From positions 1 through 64,000 of the forward strand of contig NZ_VIUE01000030.1 in assembly GCF_007828215.1 (NCBI RefSeq): a DNA stretch of 64,000 bases. The letters are read 5' to 3'. Every line of letters begins with the position of its first letter. Position 1 is the stretch's first letter. The translations under genes and the position numbers were made by a program. Shown here piece after piece: positions 40,967-49,935 of this stretch. The stretch is from Pseudomonas sp. SJZ074 (lineage in GTDB: Bacteria; Pseudomonadota; Gammaproteobacteria; Pseudomonadales; Pseudomonadaceae). The notes below the pieces were generated by a model that was given only the letters and a program-made list of their open reading frames with translations, had not been told where the DNA came from and ran no database searches.

Positions 40967-41731
40967 ATGCCATTTCGCTATTTCATCAAACAATTGCTAC
41001 TGCCGCCCGGCATTCTTTTGCTGCTGTTGGTGCTTGCCTGGTGGTGGCGCAATTCCCGGCCGCGCCTGGCGCGCCTGTGTTTTATCGTCGGCTTGGGCGG
41101 TTTCTGGCTGATGAGCCTGCCCGTGGTGGTGCAATGGGGCGCCAAGGCGCTGGAGCGTCAGCCGCCACTGTCTCGCAGTGAATGGGCGACCCTGGCCCAG
41201 CGTGCCGATGCCATCGTGATACTGGGTTCGGGCCGTGAGCGTGGCGACCTGGCCTGGGGCGCCGCCGACCAGCCCACCGGTGTCGGCCTGGAGCGCCAGC
41301 GTTATGCGGCGCGGTTGGCCAAGGCATCAGGGTTGCCGGTGCTGGTGACCGGTGGTTTGCACTATGGCACCCCGCCCAGTGAAGCGAAGTTGATGGCCGA
41401 TTCGATGTTGGATGATTTTGGCGTCACTGTGCGTTGGCAAGAGGGGCTCAGCCGTACCACTTGGGAAAACGCGCAGATGAGCGCCGGGATCCTCCACCCG
41501 GAAGGGATCCGTCGCGTCGTGGTGGTGACCCAGGCTTGGCATATGCCAAGGGCGGTCTGGAGTTTCGAGCGTGCCGGGTTTGAAGTACTGCCGGCGCCGG
41601 TGGGCTTCCTGGGACAGGACAACGCCCGGCCGCTGGGCGGTTGGATGCCGGAGTTCAAGTCGATCTGGCAGTCCGGGCAATTGCTGAATGAGGCGGTGGG
41701 GTTGCTGGGGTATTGGGTGTTTTACCGCTGA
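40967..41731 (+). CDS. YdcF/ElyC family membrane protein
   Basis: The 254-residue protein begins with two hydrophobic segments (LLLPPGILLLLLVLAWWW and LCFIVGLGGFWLMSLPVVV) and then has the DUF218/YdcF domain with ADAIVILGSGRERG, VLVTGGLHYGTPPSEAKLMA and VTQAWHMPRAVWSFE. The E. coli relative ElyC affects envelope polymer synthesis. The start codon sits directly after the perfect palindrome described above. It converges on lnt. Confidence 0.87.
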   Translation: MPFRYFIKQLLLPPGILLLLLVLAWWWRNSRPRLARLCFIVGLGGFWLMSLPVVVQWGAKALERQPPLSRSEWATLAQRADAIVILGSGRERGDLAWGAADQPTGVGLERQRYAARLAKASGLPVLVTGGLHYGTPPSEAKLMADSMLDDFGVTVRWQEGLSRTTWENAQMSAGILHPEGIRRVVVVTQAWHMPRAVWSFERAGFEVLPAPVGFLGQDNARPLGGWMPEFKSIWQSGQLLNEAVGLLGYWVFYR

Positions 41732-41741
41732 GGTGTTACCG

Positions 41742-41773
41742 GATCATTCCCACGCTCCTGCGTGGGAACGATC
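41742..41773. repeat. Hairpin repeat between ydcF and lnt
   Basis: A 14-position stem with one mismatch (GATCATTCCCACGC with GCGTGGGAACGATC) surrounds TCCT. It resembles another dispersed Pseudomonas intergenic palindrome, by memory. It lies between two convergent genes and may terminate both transcripts, though there is no T-tract. Confidence 0.65.
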
Positions 41774-41780
41774 AAAAACC

Positions 41781-43304
41781 TTAAACGGTCTTGGCGATCC
41801 TGCTGGTCACCAACGCCCAACCCAGCAGCAACACACACAGGATGATCAACGGCCACGACCGCCATTGCAGATACGGCGTCAATTCGTGCATCGGCACCAC
41901 TTCGCCGTACAGGATGCCGCGTTCGAATTGCGGGATCCGCGCGGTGATCTGACCGAAGGGGTTGATCAGGCCGGTCACGCCGTTGTTGGTGGCGCGAATC
42001 ATCCAGCGACCGGCTTCGAGGGCGCGCATCTGGGCCATTTGCAAGTGCTGCAGCGGGCCGATCGAGGTACCGAACCAGGTGTCATTGCTGATGGTCAGCA
42101 GCAGGTCGCTGCGGGCCGAGAGGCCGGCGGCAAACTCCGGGTACACCACTTCATAGCAGATGAACGGCGCAATCTGGTAACCCTTGGCCTGCAGCAACGG
42201 CTGATCGGCCGGCCCCCGGGCGAAGTCCGACATGGGCAGGTCGAAGAAGGCGATCAGCCCGCGCAACAGGTCCTGCAGGGGCACGTACTCGCCGAACGGC
42301 ACCAGTTTCTGCTTCAGGTAAGTACCGTCGCCTTCGCCGGTCACGGTGATGCCATTGAAGTAGCGTTTCTCATGCCTTACCAGTTGGCGAATCGGTACGC
42401 CGGTGATCAACGCCGAATGCCGCTCGGCAGCGAAACTGCCCATCATGTCCAGGTAGCCCTGGGCAGAGTCCTTGAGCACCGGGACCGCGGTTTCCGGCCA
42501 GATCAGCAAGTCGACGCGCTTGGAGGTAAAGCTCATATCGCGATACAGCGCCAGTTGAGCATTGAGCTGCTCGGGATCCCACTTCATGCTCTGTTCGATG
42601 TTGCCCTGGATGGCGGCAACGCTGAGCGGGTTGCCCGAGGGGCTGGTCCAGGCATGGCCCTTGAGCGCCATGCCGGCTGCCCATGGGCCGATCAGCAGGC
42701 CCACGCCCGCCGCGATAAAGCCCTTGCGTCCGGTGCGGATCAGGCGAGGGGCGTTGTACAGCAGCGCGGCAGTCAGGGCCAGGGTAAAGGAAATCAGCCA
42801 CATCCCACCCACCGGCGCGAGACCGGCCAAGGGGCCGTCAAGCTGGCTATAACCGGAATAGAGCCATGGAAAGCCGGTGAGGAACCAACCGCGAAAGGCT
42901 TCCTGGCCCAACCACAGTGCGGCGAATGCCAAGGCGTCGGCCAACGGGGCTTCGTTACGGCGCAGCCAGCGCGCCCACAGCCAGGCGGGCAGGGCGAAAA
43001 ACCAGGCGATGGCGGCCACGAACAGCAACATCAACAGCCCGGCGAGCAGTACCGAGGCGCCGCCGAAATTATGGATGCTGACGTAGATCCAACTGGTGCC
43101 GGCGCCAAACAGGCCAAAACCGAAGCACCAGCCCCGACCCAGGGCCTGGCGCGGCGAGAGTTCGCGCAACCCGGCATAGAACAGCCCGACGGCCAGCAGT
43201 GCCAGCGGCCATATATCGAATGGCGCCAGGGCCAGGGTGGTGATCGCACCGGCCGCCACGGCCAGCAGGTTACCGGGCCAGCCGGGGCGGGTTATCCAGC
43301 GCAT
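41781..43304 (-). CDS. lnt: Apolipoprotein N-acyltransferase
   Basis: Lnt adds the third acyl chain to lipoproteins at the inner membrane. The 507-residue protein has an N-terminal set of membrane helices (about 1-220) and a C-terminal nitrilase-fold domain with the catalytic triad E271 (IWPETAVP), K333 (LKQKLVPFGEY) and C383 (FICYEVVYPE). Several lipoproteins encoded in this window (RlpA, LptE, the C13/MORN protein) would be its substrates. It follows corC. Confidence 0.97.
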   Translation of the reverse strand: MRWITRPGWPGNLLAVAAGAITTLALAPFDIWPLALLAVGLFYAGLRELSPRQALGRGWCFGFGLFGAGTSWIYVSIHNFGGASVLLAGLLMLLFVAAIAWFFALPAWLWARWLRRNEAPLADALAFAALWLGQEAFRGWFLTGFPWLYSGYSQLDGPLAGLAPVGGMWLISFTLALTAALLYNAPRLIRTGRKGFIAAGVGLLIGPWAAGMALKGHAWTSPSGNPLSVAAIQGNIEQSMKWDPEQLNAQLALYRDMSFTSKRVDLLIWPETAVPVLKDSAQGYLDMMGSFAAERHSALITGVPIRQLVRHEKRYFNGITVTGEGDGTYLKQKLVPFGEYVPLQDLLRGLIAFFDLPMSDFARGPADQPLLQAKGYQIAPFICYEVVYPEFAAGLSARSDLLLTISNDTWFGTSIGPLQHLQMAQMRALEAGRWMIRATNNGVTGLINPFGQITARIPQFERGILYGEVVPMHELTPYLQWRSWPLIILCVLLLGWALVTSRIAKTV

Positions 43305-43331
43305 GTGTATCCTTAGCGGGTCTCGCAGGGG

Positions 43332-44171
43332 TTAACGGCCAATGGGTGACAGGCGCAACAGGTGGATCCGGCGGCTGTCGGCGTTCAGGATGCGGAAGCG
43401 CCACGAGCCGATTTCCGTGGTTTCGTTGCGCTTGGGCAGGTGTCCGAATGCGCTCATCACCAGGCCGCCGACGGTGTCGAACTCGTCGTCGGAGAATTGG
43501 CTGTCGAAGAATTCGTTGAAGTTCTCGATCGGCGTCAGGGCCTTGATCAGGAAGTCGCCGCTGGGCAGCGGCTTGATGTAGCTGTCTTCCTCGACATCGT
43601 GCTCGTCCTCGATGTCACCGACGATCTGCTCGAGCACGTCCTCGATGGTGACCAGCCCGGCCACGCCGCCGTACTCGTCGATGACGATGGCCATATGGTT
43701 GTGGTTGGCGCGGAACTCACGCAGCAGCACGTTCAGGCGCTTGGACTCGGGCACGAAGGTGGCCGGGCGCAGCAAGTCCTTGATATTGAAACTGTCGCCG
43801 TTCTCTTGGAGGATCAGCGGCAACAGATCCTTGGCCAGTAGCACGCCCATGACGTCGTCATGGCTCTCGCCGATCACCGGGTAGCGCGAATGGGCGGAGT
43901 CGACCACGGCAGGCAGGAATTCGCGGGGTGTCTGGGTCGCCTTGATGCTGACCATCTGCGAGCGCGGCACCATGATGTCCCGTACTTGCAGGTCTGCGAC
44001 CTGGATGGCGCCTTCGACGATGGCCAGCGCTTCGCTGTCCAGCAGCTTGTTCTGGTGTGCATCGCGCAGCAGCTCCAGCAGCTCCTGGCGGTTTTTCGGC
44101 TCATGGGCAAAAGCCTGGGTGAGCTTGCCCAGCCATGACTTCTGCCCGTTGCTCGATCGATCTTCGCTCAT
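43332..44171 (-). CDS. corC: CorC/HlyC family CBS-domain protein
   Basis: The 279-residue protein has two CBS domains (VRDIMVPRSQMVSI through the LLREFRANHNHMAIVIDEYGG segment) and a C-terminal CorC/HlyC domain (about 200-278). It lacks the N-terminal membrane domain of the larger CNNM transporters, so it is the soluble type linked to magnesium/cobalt efflux with CorA. I chose the ATG at 44171; the longer frame is not conserved. It sits in the usual phoH-ybeY-corC-lnt string. Confidence 0.93.
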   Translation of the reverse strand: MSEDRSSNGQKSWLGKLTQAFAHEPKNRQELLELLRDAHQNKLLDSEALAIVEGAIQVADLQVRDIMVPRSQMVSIKATQTPREFLPAVVDSAHSRYPVIGESHDDVMGVLLAKDLLPLILQENGDSFNIKDLLRPATFVPESKRLNVLLREFRANHNHMAIVIDEYGGVAGLVTIEDVLEQIVGDIEDEHDVEEDSYIKPLPSGDFLIKALTPIENFNEFFDSQFSDDEFDTVGGLVMSAFGHLPKRNETTEIGSWRFRILNADSRRIHLLRLSPIGR

Positions 44172-44211
44172 AGCGATTACTCTGAATCCTTTGTCGTTAC
44201 AGGTTGATGTA

Positions 44212-44670
44212 TCAGTGCTCGTCGCCGGCGTAGGGGTCGGCATGACCCAGCTCTGCAAGCAACGTTCGTTCCAGTGCTTCCATTTCTTCGGCTTCGTCAT
44301 CTTCGATATGGTCGTAACCAAGCAGATGTAAGCAGCCGTGAATGACCAGATGGGCCCAGTGGGCCTCGGAAGGTTTGCCTTGTTCCGTGGCTTCGCGCTC
44401 CACCACCGGGACGCAGATCACCAGATCCCCCAGCAGCGGGATGTCGAGCAGTTCGTCGGGCACGTCGGCGGGGAAGGACAGTACGTTGGTCGCGTAGTCT
44501 TTCTGCCGCCAGGTATGGTTCAGCTCCCGACCTTCGGGTTCGTCCACCAGGCGGATCGTCAGCTCCGAATCGGCGCTGCGTTGGCGCAGGGCCAGTTCGC
44601 ACCACTGGCGGAACTGGACTTCGCTGGGGACGGCATGTGCGCTGGCCAGTTGCAGGTCAAGTTCAAGCAT
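44212..44670 (-). CDS. ybeY: Endoribonuclease YbeY
   Basis: YbeY is a metal-dependent single-strand RNase needed for 16S rRNA 3'-end maturation and ribosome quality control. The 152-residue protein has the zinc-binding motif VIHGCLHLLGYDH, with H111, H115 and H121. It overlaps the end of phoH by eight bases, so the two are translated together. Confidence 0.96.
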   Translation of the reverse strand: MLELDLQLASAHAVPSEVQFRQWCELALRQRSADSELTIRLVDEPEGRELNHTWRQKDYATNVLSFPADVPDELLDIPLLGDLVICVPVVEREATEQGKPSEAHWAHLVIHGCLHLLGYDHIEDDEAEEMEALERTLLAELGHADPYAGDEH

Positions 44671-45670
44671 CTTGGCGGCTGCCTTTGCTTTCGTGCAGGT
44701 CCTCGGCGCGCTGCTCGAAGCGCTCGTAGGCTTCGACGATGCGTTGCACCAATGGATGGCGCACGACGTCCTTGGGCAGGAAATGCGTGAAACTGATACC
44801 CGGCACGTCCTTGAGCACCTGGATCACGTGGTTCAGCCCGGACTTGGTGCCGCGGGGCAGGTCGACCTGTGTGATGTCCCCGGTGATGACGGCGGTGGAA
44901 CCGAAACCTATCCGGGTCAGGAACATCTTCATTTGTTCGACGGTGGTGTTCTGGCTTTCGTCGAGGATGATGAAGCTGTTGTTCAGGGTCCGGCCACGCA
45001 TGTAGGCCAGCGGCGCGACCTCGATGACCTGGCGTTCGATCAGCTTGGCGACGTATTCGAAGCCGAGCATTTCATACAGCGCGTCATAGAGCGGGCGCAG
45101 GTACGGGTCGATTTTCTGGGTCAGGTCGCCGGGCAGGAAGCCGAGTTTTTCCCCGGCTTCGACCGCCGGGCGCACCAGCAGGATGCGTCGCACCTGCTCG
45201 CGCTCCAGGGCATCGACTGCGCAGGCCACGGCCAGGTAGGTCTTGCCCGTACCGGCCGGGCCGATACCGAAATTGATATCGTTGCCGAGGATTTCCTTCA
45301 CGTAGCGTTGCTGATTCAAGCCGCGAGGGCGAATCATGCCTTTCTTCGTGCGCAGGGCCACGGCAGGTTCCGCCGGGGCGTGGTTGTCGAGCTCTTCGAG
45401 GGCCGATTCCTGCAGGAACAGGTGGACAGTGTCCGGCGATAGCTCGCTTCCCTTGGTTTCCCGGTAGAGGCGGCGCAGCAGGTTTTCCGCGGAGGTGGTG
45501 TGCTTGGGTTCGCCGATCAGCTCGAACTGGTTTCCGCGGTTGCGGATCTCGATGGCCAGGCGCTGTTCGATCAAGCGCAGATGCTCGTCGAATTGCCCGC
45601 ACAGATTGGCGAAGCGGCGAGCCTCAAAGGGCTCCAGAATGAAACGATGGGGTTCGATGGGTGCGTTCAA
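44663..45670 (-). CDS. PhoH-like ATPase YbeZ
   Basis: This is the PhoH-like NTPase usually found beside ybeY and thought to act with it on RNA. The 335-residue product carries Walker A GPAGTGKT (137-144), Walker B FIILDESQNTT and the GDITQVDLPRG segment. The start is most likely the TTG at 45670, giving NAPIEPHRFILEPFEARRF as in other pseudomonads; no ATG is suitably placed, and the longer frame runs into the REP doublet upstream. Confidence 0.93.
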   Translation of the reverse strand: MNAPIEPHRFILEPFEARRFANLCGQFDEHLRLIEQRLAIEIRNRGNQFELIGEPKHTTSAENLLRRLYRETKGSELSPDTVHLFLQESALEELDNHAPAEPAVALRTKKGMIRPRGLNQQRYVKEILGNDINFGIGPAGTGKTYLAVACAVDALEREQVRRILLVRPAVEAGEKLGFLPGDLTQKIDPYLRPLYDALYEMLGFEYVAKLIERQVIEVAPLAYMRGRTLNNSFIILDESQNTTVEQMKMFLTRIGFGSTAVITGDITQVDLPRGTKSGLNHVIQVLKDVPGISFTHFLPKDVVRHPLVQRIVEAYERFEQRAEDLHESKGSRQDA

Positions 45671-45784
45671 GGTCGTTTTTAGCCGCCCAGGGGCAATTGA
45701 GATGAAATCAAGGATAACGCCAGTAGGCTGGGTGCGAAAGCTCTGTAAGCGGCGACGATCTGATTTTGGCGACCGGCGCAGTCC

Positions 45785-45875
45785 CTGTGGGAGCGGGCTT
45801 GCTCGCGAAGGCGGTGTGTCAGACAGCTCAGTGTTGAATTCCAAACCGCTTTCGCGAGCAAGCCCGCTCCCACAG
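45785..45875. repeat. REP doublet 8 (inverted pair)
   Basis: Inverted CTGTGGGAGCGGGCTTGCTC units lie between miaB and phoH, both on the minus strand. It ends 13 bases before the miaB stop codon, so it should be at the miaB transcript's 3' end. Confidence 0.9.
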
Positions 45876-45887
45876 GTGAGTGCTTTA

Positions 45888-47213
45888 CTAGAGCAACGAG
45901 CCGCGCAGGGAGTGCGGTTGCGCGGAGTCGATGTGCACGTCGGCGAACTGGCCGATCAGGGCCGGGGTGTCGCAGCGGAAATTGACGATGCGATTGTTTT
46001 CGGTCCGGCCTTGCAGCTCGCCCGGGTCTTTTTTCGAATAATCGGTGACCAGAATCCGCTGGACGGAACCGACCATTTGTCGGCTGATCTCGAAACCCTG
46101 CTGGTTCAGACGATGTTGCAGGGCATTGAGCCGTTCTTTTTTCAGCTCTTCGGGGGTGTCGTCCGCCAGGTCTGCCGCCGGGGTGCCGGGGCGCTGGCTG
46201 TAAACGAACGAGTAGGAGAAGTCGAACCCCACGTCTTCGATCAGCTTCATGGTCTGTTGGAAGTCTTTCTCGGTTTCGCCGGGAAAGCCCACGATGAAGT
46301 CCGAACTGATGCAGATCCCCGGCACCGCTGCCCGCAGCTTGCGCAGTTTGGATTTGTATTCCAGCGCCGTGTGGTTGCGCTTCATGGCGGCCAGGATCCG
46401 GTCGGAGCCCGATTGCACCGGCAGGTGCAGGTGCTTGACCAGTTCGGGGACCTCGGCGTGGGCGCGGATCAGGCTGTCGGAGAACTCCAGCGGATGGGAG
46501 GTGGTGTAGCGAATGCGATCGATGCCGTCCACCGCCGCCACCACGCGGATAAGCTCGGCGAGGTCCGCCAGCCGTCCGTCGTGGGTCAGGCCGCGATAGC
46601 CGTTGACGTTCTGCCCCAGCAACGTCACTTCCCGCACGCCGTTTTCCGCCAGGTGGATGATCTCGGCGATCACGTCGTCGAAAGGGCGGCTGACTTCTTC
46701 GCCCCGGGTATAGGGCACCACGCAGAACGTGCAGTACTTGCTGCAGCCTTCCATGACCGAGACATAGGCGCTCGGGCCATCGATACGCGGCTCTGGCAGG
46801 TGGTCGAATTTTTCGATTTCCGGGAACGAAACGTCCACCTGCGGCAGCTTGGTGACACGGGCCGCGTCGATCATCTCCGGCAGCCGGTGCAGGGTCTGCG
46901 GGCCAAAGACCACGTCCACGTAGGGGGCACGGTCACGAATGGCGGCGCCTTCCTGGCTGGCCACGCAACCGCCTACGGCGATGACCATTTCCGGATTGGC
47001 CAGCTTCAGTTCGCGCCAGCGGCCGAGCTGGGAATAGACCCGGTCCTGGGCGCGTTCGCGGATCGAACAGGTGTTGAGCAGGATCACGTCCGCGTCTTCG
47101 GCGCGTGCAGTGACTTCCAGGGCCTGGTGTTCACCCAGCAGATCGACCATGCGCGAGCTGTCGTACTCGTTCATCTGGCAACCGTGGGTTTCGATGTAAA
47201 GCTTCTTGGCCAT
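45888..47213 (-). CDS. miaB: tRNA-2-methylthio-N6-dimethylallyladenosine synthase
   Basis: MiaB is a radical SAM methylthiotransferase acting on i6A37 of tRNAs. The 441-residue protein has the N-terminal MTTase domain (LYIETHGCQMNEYDSSRM, with C12), the radical SAM cysteines CSKYCTFC near 155-162 and a C-terminal TRAM domain. The frame is open upstream to 47564, but the family N-terminus MAKKLYIETHGC places the start at 47213. Confidence 0.97.
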   Translation of the reverse strand: MAKKLYIETHGCQMNEYDSSRMVDLLGEHQALEVTARAEDADVILLNTCSIRERAQDRVYSQLGRWRELKLANPEMVIAVGGCVASQEGAAIRDRAPYVDVVFGPQTLHRLPEMIDAARVTKLPQVDVSFPEIEKFDHLPEPRIDGPSAYVSVMEGCSKYCTFCVVPYTRGEEVSRPFDDVIAEIIHLAENGVREVTLLGQNVNGYRGLTHDGRLADLAELIRVVAAVDGIDRIRYTTSHPLEFSDSLIRAHAEVPELVKHLHLPVQSGSDRILAAMKRNHTALEYKSKLRKLRAAVPGICISSDFIVGFPGETEKDFQQTMKLIEDVGFDFSYSFVYSQRPGTPAADLADDTPEELKKERLNALQHRLNQQGFEISRQMVGSVQRILVTDYSKKDPGELQGRTENNRIVNFRCDTPALIGQFADVHIDSAQPHSLRGSLL

Positions 47214-47296
47214 GGAGGGGTCATCACGTGATTCAAAGAACCGCGCATTATAGGGAACAAGTCCCGCGGTTCCTACCGCTGTGCGAGCAGTGGCTA

Positions 47297-47305
47297 TGCT
47301 ATAGT
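47297..47305 (+). promoter_or_regulatory. Extended -10 promoter of the DUF1820 gene
   Basis: TGC-TATAGT matches an extended -10 element 41-49 bases upstream of the DUF1820 start codon; such promoters need little or no -35 box, and none is seen. Confidence 0.5.
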
Positions 47306-47345
47306 TCGCGCCCTCATTTTTACCTGCCGATGTGTTTCGCCCGCC

Positions 47346-47675
47346 ATGACCAAACGTGAAGCTCCAATCTACAAGGTGATTTTCCTCAATCAGGGCCAGG
47401 TGTTCGAAATGTACGCCAAGCAGATCTATCAAAGTGATCTGTGGGGCTTCCTGGAAGTGGAAGAGTTCGTCTTTGGCGAGCGCACGCAAGTGGTCGTCGA
47501 CCCGAGCGAAGAAAAGCTCAAGGCCCAGTTCGAAGGCGTGGTGCGCAGCTTCGTGCCGATGCATTCGATCGTGCGCATCGACGAAGTCGAGCGCCTGGGC
47601 ACCCCGAAAATCAGCGAAGCCCGCGGTACGGTCGGCAATGTGATGCCGTTTCCGATGCCGATGCCTGAGAAGTAA
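47346..47675 (+). CDS. DUF1820 family protein
   Basis: The 109-residue cytoplasmic protein matches DUF1820: APIYKVIFLNQGQVFEMYAK near the start, GFLEVEEFVFGE in the middle and a C-terminal FPMPMPEK tail. The family is widespread in gammaproteobacteria and has no assigned function. It is divergent from miaB. Confidence 0.88.
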   Translation: MTKREAPIYKVIFLNQGQVFEMYAKQIYQSDLWGFLEVEEFVFGERTQVVVDPSEEKLKAQFEGVVRSFVPMHSIVRIDEVERLGTPKISEARGTVGNVMPFPMPMPEK

Positions 47676-47709
47676 GACCAGACGCTAAAAGAATGAAGCC
47701 GAGCAGTAC

Positions 47710-47840
47710 CTGTGGCGAGGGGATTTATCCCCGTTGGGCTGCGGAGCAGCCCTAAGATTTTGTACCTCGGTGGGTCAGGCTAATGGCATCGGCTGTTGGG
47801 GCTGCTTTGCAGCCCAGCGGGGATAAATCCCCTCGCCACA
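47710..47840. repeat. Inverted pair of TGTGGCGAGGGGAT repeats (copy 4)
   Basis: The left arm is CTGTGGCGAGGGGATTTATC with the internal GGGCTGCGGAGCAGCCC hairpin, and the right arm is GCAGCCCAGCGGGGATAAAT leading into CCCCTCGCCACA. It lies between the convergent DUF1820 and Sel1-repeat genes. Confidence 0.85.
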
Positions 47841-47856
47841 GCAGGCCGGGGTAGAT

Positions 47857-48411
47857 TCAGGGCAGCGGCGAGAAGGGCGTACGCCCGTCGGCGTTCTGCA
47901 GTTCCATCAGGTATTTGCGGAAGATTTGCCCCAGCACCTGGGTCGCCACTTCCAGTTCGTCACGAGGCATCTGCTCGGCGACTTCGTCGGCGGTGTCCAG
48001 CGCATCTTCAGCGCCGTTAACGGCCGCCATCTTCAGCACGATGTAGGCCTGGACGTTATTGGCGGGTACGCCTTCGCCATGGAAGAACATGCCACCCAGC
48101 TTGAATTGCGCCTGGGCATGGCCCTGCAGCGAGGCTTTTTCGAAATAGTTGAGGGCTTGCTTGAGGTCCCGTGGCACGGCCTTGCCTTCGTAGTAGAACT
48201 CGCCCAACTCGTATTGCGCTTGTGCGTCACCGGCATCCGCTGCTTTTTGACAGGCGTCGAGTGCCGGTGCGAGATCTTGTGGCTGGGTATTGAGCGTGCA
48301 ACGGCCCACCGCCGGGATCAACAACGAGTTGCCGCCTGCCTGTGCATTCGCGAGCAGCGGCTGAAGGAGCAACAGGCAGCCCAGGGCAAGGGTGCGGCCG
48401 GTGCGGTTCAT
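47857..48411 (-). CDS. Sel1-repeat (TPR-like) exported protein
   Basis: The 184-residue protein has a signal peptide (MNRTGRTLALGCLLLLQPLLANAQA) and at least two Sel1-like repeats: AQAQYELGEFYYEGKAVPRD and AQAQFKLGGMFFHGEGVPAN. Sel1 repeats mediate protein interactions. It is periplasmic by prediction and its partner is unknown. I chose the ATG at 48411, since the longer frame has no signal peptide. Confidence 0.82.
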   Translation of the reverse strand: MNRTGRTLALGCLLLLQPLLANAQAGGNSLLIPAVGRCTLNTQPQDLAPALDACQKAADAGDAQAQYELGEFYYEGKAVPRDLKQALNYFEKASLQGHAQAQFKLGGMFFHGEGVPANNVQAYIVLKMAAVNGAEDALDTADEVAEQMPRDELEVATQVLGQIFRKYLMELQNADGRTPFSPLP

Positions 48412-48628
48412 GGGAATCGACTTACCTCTGAGGGGCGCGCGGACCCTCCGGGGGATCCAATAAGCGCGCATTATGAAATAAGCAGGGCCATCCTTACAAA
48501 GTCTTTACTCGTTTTTCTGCTCCCAGAGCATGTCGATGGCTGCTTTATAGATCAATACGTAGGAAAAAAGACAAAGCGTGTCGTTAATCACTGACGCCGG
48601 CGTCAGCCAGCGTCAGTTATCCACAGGC

Positions 48629-49912
48629 TTATTTCATAGCGGCGAAGGCCCGTTCGGCCGCGTCGAGGGTGATCTTCAACTCGGCCTCGCCATGGGCGAT
48701 GGAGGTGAAGCCGGCTTCGAACGCGCTCGGCGCCAGGTAGACGCCGCCCTCAAGCATCAGGTGGAAGAAGCGCTTGAAGCGATCCGCGTCACTGGCCATC
48801 ACGTCTTCGAACGTCACGATGTCGTCGGCGCCACTGAAGTACAGGCCGAACATGCCGCCGGCCTGGGTGGTCACGAACGGGATGCCGGCCGCATCGGCGC
48901 GAATCTGCAGGCCGTCGAGCAGGCGGGTGGTGAAGTCGGTCAGCTCGGCATGGAAGCCGGGTCGGCTGATCAGGCGCAGCGTGGTCAGGCCGGCGGCCAT
49001 GGCCAGCGGGTTACCCGACAGCGTGCCGGCCTGGTAGACCGGGCCCAGTGGCGCGATGCATTCCATGATGGCGCGCTTGCCGCCGAAGCAGCCCACCGGC
49101 ATGCCGCCGCCGATGATCTTGCCGAAGGTGCTCAGGTCCGGCGTCACGCCGTAGTGGGCCTGGGCGCCGCCGAGAGCGACACGGAAACCGGTCATCACTT
49201 CGTCGAAGATCAAGACCACGCCGTGTTTATCGCACAGGCTGCGCAAGCCTTCGAGGAAGCCTGGCGCCGGCGGTACGCAGTTCATGTTGCCGGCCACTGG
49301 CTCGACGATGATGCAGGCCACTTCCTGACCGACGTCGGCAAGCATCTTTTCGACCTCTTCGAGATCGTTGAACGGCAGGGTCAGAGTGTGCTTGGCGAAT
49401 GCCGCCGGTACACCGGCCGAGCTCGGCACGCCCTGGGTGAGCGCGCCGGAGCCGGCCTTGACCAGCAGGCTGTCGGAGTGACCGTGGTAGCAGCCTTCGA
49501 ACTTGATGATGCTGTCGCGGCCGGTGTAGCCCCGCGCCAGGCGGATCGCGCTCATGGTCGCCTCGGTGCCGGAGCTGACCATCCGCACCATTTCCATCGA
49601 TGGCACGATGGCGCAGACCAGGTCGGCCATTTCGGTTTCCATGGCAGTCGGGGCGCCGTAGGAGAGGCCGTGTTCCAGCTGCCTGCGCACGGCGTCCAGC
49701 ACGTCCGGGTGGCTGTGGCCCAGGATCATCGGACCCCAGGAACCCACGTAATCCACATAGCGCTTGTCGTCTTCGTCCGTTACATAAGCGCCTTCGGCGT
49801 GTTTGAAGAACAACGGGGTACCGCCGACGCTCTTGAACGCACGAACGGGCGAGTTCACACCGCCGGGGATATGTTTTTGGGCGTTGGCAAACAGGGTTTC
49901 GGAACGGGACAT
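48629..49912 (-). CDS. hemL: Glutamate-1-semialdehyde 2,1-aminomutase
   Basis: HemL converts glutamate-1-semialdehyde to 5-aminolevulinate, the first committed tetrapyrrole precursor. The 427-residue PLP enzyme has VSSGTEATMSAIRLARG, the FDEVMTGFRV aspartate block and the PLP lysine K265 in FGKIIGGGMPVG. It follows thiE by 23 bases on the same strand, so thiD-thiE-hemL form a unit. Confidence 0.97.
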   Translation of the reverse strand: MSRSETLFANAQKHIPGGVNSPVRAFKSVGGTPLFFKHAEGAYVTDEDDKRYVDYVGSWGPMILGHSHPDVLDAVRRQLEHGLSYGAPTAMETEMADLVCAIVPSMEMVRMVSSGTEATMSAIRLARGYTGRDSIIKFEGCYHGHSDSLLVKAGSGALTQGVPSSAGVPAAFAKHTLTLPFNDLEEVEKMLADVGQEVACIIVEPVAGNMNCVPPAPGFLEGLRSLCDKHGVVLIFDEVMTGFRVALGGAQAHYGVTPDLSTFGKIIGGGMPVGCFGGKRAIMECIAPLGPVYQAGTLSGNPLAMAAGLTTLRLISRPGFHAELTDFTTRLLDGLQIRADAAGIPFVTTQAGGMFGLYFSGADDIVTFEDVMASDADRFKRFFHLMLEGGVYLAPSAFEAGFTSIAHGEAELKITLDAAERAFAAMK

Positions 49913-49935
49913 GGTCAGTCTCTCGAAAACGGAAA

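Noticed and set aside
41688..43316. A 542-codon plus-strand open frame opposite lnt
   Set aside because: lnt has its full catalytic triad on the other strand, and the opposite frame has no family match or start signal.
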